From positions 1-8,810 of the forward strand of contig JAEWVF010000009.1 of NCBI GenBank assembly GCA_023459215.1: a DNA stretch of 8,810 nt. The letters run 5' to 3'. This stretch comes from Chloroflexota bacterium (lineage in GTDB: Bacteria; Chloroflexota; Anaerolineae; Anaerolineales; Villigracilaceae). Below, piece by piece: positions 6,074 through 8,810 of the stretch (positions within the stretch are counted from its first letter, which is position 1; the number at the start of each line of letters is the position of its first letter). The position numbers and the translations under genes were made by a program. Under the pieces are notes generated by a model, which made no database searches, was not told the DNA's origin, and saw only the letters and a program-made list of their open reading frames with translations.

Positions 6074-7339
6074 ATGAACATAAGCATCCTTACTTATGGT
6101 TCGCGCGGCGACTTGCAACCTTTCCTGGCGTTGGCGGTTGCTCTCAAACAGGCCGGGCACCATCCTACTCTGGTTGGCCCGCAGCGCTTTGCCGATTTTG
6201 CAGCTTCTTATGCCGTCGAGTATGTCACCTTGCCGGGCGACCCTGAAGAGTTGAGTCGCGCCTTCAATCAGGCTGGCGTCAACCCATTGCGCATGGTTAC
6301 AGCCATGCGCAAGCATGTTTTGAACATCGCGGTTGAGGTTGTCCGTCAGGTCAATCAAGCTGCCCAGCGCGCCGACCTGTTGATACACTCCTTCGCTTTC
6401 ACCACCGGCGGGCACAGCCTAGCCCACCACCTGAACATTCCCGATATTTCCATTCAGGCTTTTCCGATGTTTGCCCCTACCGGCGACTATCCAAGTGCCA
6501 TCTTCCCACCCCTGGGTCGGCTTGGCAATCGCTTTTCCCACTGGTTTGCCACCCAGGTTTTCTGGCATGCCGGTAATGCGGGATTCAGGCAGATTCAGCA
6601 CCTGCTGCCGGAATCCTTTCCCCGCAAGTTGTCCTGGCCTTTTGCGAATCCGGATGCCCGGCTCCGCACCCCGCTCCTGTTCGCCATTTCTCCCAGCGTG
6701 ATTCCACCCTCAGCCGACTGGCCTGCCAACATCTCCCTTACCGGATACTTCTTCCTCAACGATCAAGCCTACCAGCCTCCCGAAGCCTTATCCACTTTCC
6801 TGGCGACGGGCGCGCCCCCGGTTTGTGTTTCCTTTGGCAGCATGGTTCACCAGGATGCCGAGAAGATTGGCAAGACCCTGTTCGAAGTATTCTCAACCCG
6901 TAACGAACGCGCCATCATCCTGACCGGTTGGGGTGGCTGGAAGCCGGCCTCGCCGCCAGAAAATATGCTCTATCTCGAGTCCGCTCCGCATTCCTGGCTT
7001 TTGCCGCGCTGCAAATCTTTCATCCACCATGGCGGCGCGGGGACAACTGCCGCTGGTTTGCGCGCTGGTATTCCAAGCATCGTTGTTCCGCATGCCGCCG
7101 ATCAACCATTTTGGGGGCGGCGGGTGCAGGCTTTGGGCGTTGGTCCGGCCCCAATTCCGATTAAACACCTGAGCGCATCCCGTTTGCTATCGGCGTTGGC
7201 CGAAGCTGAAAATCCGACCATGATCCGGGCCGCCCAGGCTCTGGGGGCCAAAATCCGCGCAGAAAACGGCCTGGCCACCGCCATTCGCCTGATCGAGCAG
7301 GAAAAAGTGCGCTTTACCTTAAAGAATACGAATCTTTAA
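6074..7339 (+). CDS. YjiC/UGT-like glycosyltransferase (GT1, GT-B fold)
   Basis: Full-length 421-residue glycosyltransferase that would move a sugar from a nucleotide donor to a small lipophilic or secondary-metabolite acceptor. The N-terminal start MNISILTYGSRGDLQPFLAL is typical and fixes the ATG. The acceptor domain runs to about 235. The donor-binding domain has VSFGSM (252-257), FIHHGGAGTTAAGLRAGIP (316-334) and PHAADQPFWGRR (339-350), the bacterial version of the plant PSPG box with HHGGAGTT and DQ. There is no signal peptide or membrane helix, so it is probably cytosolic. Relatives include sterol, flavonoid and macrolide glycosyltransferases; the acceptor cannot be told from sequence. 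It is transcribed away from the FHA/kinase genes and no biosynthetic partner is visible. Confidence 0.92.
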   Translation: MNISILTYGSRGDLQPFLALAVALKQAGHHPTLVGPQRFADFAASYAVEYVTLPGDPEELSRAFNQAGVNPLRMVTAMRKHVLNIAVEVVRQVNQAAQRADLLIHSFAFTTGGHSLAHHLNIPDISIQAFPMFAPTGDYPSAIFPPLGRLGNRFSHWFATQVFWHAGNAGFRQIQHLLPESFPRKLSWPFANPDARLRTPLLFAISPSVIPPSADWPANISLTGYFFLNDQAYQPPEALSTFLATGAPPVCVSFGSMVHQDAEKIGKTLFEVFSTRNERAIILTGWGGWKPASPPENMLYLESAPHSWLLPRCKSFIHHGGAGTTAAGLRAGIPSIVVPHAADQPFWGRRVQALGVGPAPIPIKHLSASRLLSALAEAENPTMIRAAQALGAKIRAENGLATAIRLIEQEKVRFTLKNTNL

Positions 7340-7359
7340 CCTTAAAAAGTCCAGATTCG
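7329..7359 (+). terminator. Weak hairpin at the end of the glycosyltransferase gene
   Basis: CGAATCT (7329-7335) pairs with AGATTCG (7353-7359) across a 17-nt loop that holds the stop codon. No T tract follows, so this is at best a poor terminator. No better one is seen before the rRNA promoters. Confidence 0.3.
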
Positions 7360-7371
7360 CCCTTAAACGCC

Positions 7372-7399
7372 TTGACTCTTTTGGACGGGTGCGTATAAT
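7372..7399 (+). promoter_or_regulatory. rRNA promoter P1
   Basis: TTGACT at 7372-7377, 16-bp spacer, perfect TATAAT at 7394-7399. The -10 lies inside the 13-bp palindrome GCGTATAATACGC (7391-7403). It is the most distal of four promoters reading toward the 16S gene. Confidence 0.85.
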
Positions 7400-7473
7400 A
7401 CGCCTTCGCTGTCACGGACGGCAACTAAAAAACGAGCTTGAAAACGAATTCGAAAATTGGTTGCAAAAAGCCC

Positions 7474-7501
7474 TTGACAGAAAACGGCGAATGAATATAA
7501 T
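7474..7501 (+). promoter_or_regulatory. rRNA promoter P2
   Basis: Consensus TTGACA (7474-7479), 16-bp spacer, consensus TATAAT (7496-7501). The inverted repeat GCGAAT (7487-7492) / ATTCGC (7500-7505) spans the -10. The unit 7454-7501 is matched at a constant 118-bp offset by the P3 unit (34 of 48 positions identical by hand count). Confidence 0.9.
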
Positions 7502-7542
7502 TCGCTCTCGCCCCAAAAAACAGGGGCAAACACAAGAGAGTT

Positions 7543-7589
7543 GTCTGACAAAAAAGTTACAAGAAAGTTGCAAATTGGTCTGACAAAAA
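7543..7589 (+). repeat. 12-bp direct repeat between P2 and P3
   Basis: GTCTGACAAAAA occurs at 7543-7554 and again at 7578-7589. The second copy lies just ahead of the P3 -35, in the position of an UP-element-like A tract. A GCCCC (7510-7514) / GGGGC (7523-7527) hairpin precedes it. This could be promoter duplication debris or a protein-binding site. Confidence 0.5.
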
Positions 7590-7591
7590 CC

Positions 7592-7619
7592 TTGACAAAA
7601 AGAACGGCTTGAATATAAT
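7592..7619 (+). promoter_or_regulatory. rRNA promoter P3
   Basis: Consensus TTGACA (7592-7597), 16-bp spacer, consensus TATAAT (7614-7619). The inverted repeat GGCTTG (7606-7611) / CAAGCC (7623-7628) brackets the -10. It is a diverged copy of the P2 unit. Confidence 0.9.
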
Positions 7620-7691
7620 AGACAAGCCAGTCACGAAGAACGATTTCGTCCCCCAAGACAGATCGATAAAAACCTAGAGAGCAACCTGTCC

Positions 7692-7756
7692 CGTCAGAGA
7701 CGCTGATGCGTCTAGCTCAGAAGTCTGACGAGCCGATGTTGAAGTTCAGACATCGG
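7692..7756 (+). ncRNA. rRNA leader: two hairpins between P3 and P4
   Basis: The first is a long-range stem CGTCAGA (7692-7698) / TCTGACG (7724-7730) enclosing GACGC-TGAT-GCGTC (7699-7712). The second is CCGATGT (7733-7739) / ACATCGG (7750-7756) with a 10-nt loop. Both would form only in transcripts from P1-P3. They are probably leader structures for folding, processing or antitermination. I could not fold a tRNA here. Confidence 0.55.
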
Positions 7757-7778
7757 TAAATTTGTCTCTCGAATGCTC

Positions 7779-7807
7779 TTGACGGGCCAACATGGCGCGG
7801 GTAGAAT
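7779..7807 (+). promoter_or_regulatory. rRNA promoter P4 (proximal)
   Basis: TTGACG (7779-7784), 17-bp spacer, TAGAAT (7802-7807). The inverted repeat GCGGGT (7797-7802) / ACCCGC (7812-7817) brackets the -10. It is weaker than P2 and P3. The stretch TGCTCTTGACGG from 7774 also resembles boxA, so the site may have another role. Confidence 0.65.
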
Positions 7808-7830
7808 GCAAACCCGCTCGGTTGATAGAA

Positions 7831-7844
7831 CCTTGACAACTGAA
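7831..7844 (+). promoter_or_regulatory. boxA-like antitermination site in the rRNA leader
   Basis: CCTTGACAACTGAA resembles the rRNA leader boxA words I know, such as CTTTGAAAACTGAA of Gram-positive operons and TGCTCTTTAACA of E. coli, where NusB/NusE bind. It lies about 70 nt before 16S, the usual place. It contains TTGACA but no -10 at a fitting distance, so I do not call it a fifth promoter. Confidence 0.6.
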
Positions 7845-7858
7845 AAGTGATAGGAAGT

Positions 7859-7906
7859 ACGACAACCCTGTCGTTTTAACTCCGTAACTTAGCATCCGTA
7901 AGGATG
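7859..7906 (+). ncRNA. Short hairpins directly before 16S rRNA
   Basis: ACGACA-ACCC-TGTCGT (7859-7874) and CATCC-GTAA-GGATG (7893-7906). Both are compact 5-6 bp stems with 4-nt loops in the precursor leader, close to the mature 5' end. They are probably part of the pre-16S leader fold or processing region. The T runs after them are short, and termination here would make no sense. Confidence 0.4.
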
Positions 7907-7914
7907 ACAAATTT

Positions 7915-8810
<896 letters not shown>

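Noticed and set aside
7692..7756. Possible tRNA in the rRNA leader
   Set aside because: There are hairpins but no T-arm GTTCRANYC, no acceptor pairing of 7 bp closing a cloverleaf, and no clear anticodon arm.
7833..7838. TTGACA as a fifth rRNA promoter
   Set aside because: No -10-like hexamer lies 15-19 nt downstream. The surrounding words fit boxA better.

Overview
The right end (about 7915 to 8810) is the 5' part of a 16S rRNA gene. Its sequence reads to me as Chloroflexota, class Anaerolineae: the EUB338-III version of the 338 site, a short helix-17 region, and wording around 560-580 typical of that class. The protein genes fit an environmental Anaerolineae chromosome: a Ser/Thr kinase with a membrane domain, an FHA regulator, GIN-domain and LiaI-like envelope proteins, and a YjiC-like glycosyltransferase. 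This placement is from memory of the families, not from a database search.

Layout. Positions 3-1034 (+) hold the 3' part of a BaeS/PhoR-type sensor histidine kinase. It converges with an orphan HigA-type antitoxin gene (1031-1348, -), and the two stop codons share one TTAA. A 151-bp MITE-like element (1358-1508) follows, with 8-bp terminal inverted repeats and an 8-bp target duplication. It sits exactly between higA and pth (peptidyl-tRNA hydrolase, 1517-2149, -). A terminator (2202-2225) separates pth from two minus-strand envelope genes: a GIN/DUF2807-like lipoprotein (2246-3016) and a LiaI/LiaF-like multi-pass membrane protein (3034-3729). Another terminator (3771-3792) separates these from a PknB-type kinase with a C-terminal membrane domain (3820-5301) and an FHA-winged-helix regulator (5414-6028). 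A 45-bp divergent spacer leads to a glycosyltransferase on the plus strand (6074-7339). Positions 7340-7914 are a protein-free rRNA control region with four tandem sigma-70-type promoters, leader hairpins and a boxA-like site.

How the genes may work together. The block 2246-6028, all on the minus strand, looks like a signalling and envelope module: a phosphothreonine-binding DNA-binding protein, a transmembrane Ser/Thr kinase, a membrane protein and a lipoprotein. The kinase's membrane domain aligns without gaps to part of the neighbouring membrane protein (TG-W-W-W-EPL-IG pattern), so sensor and partner seem to share a fold. This is the best candidate here for a little-described system, but its function is inference.

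Other points of interest are the mobile element placed precisely behind the pth stop codon, the duplicated rRNA promoters whose -10 boxes all lie inside unrelated inverted repeats, and a 16S base that mismatches the common 806R primer.
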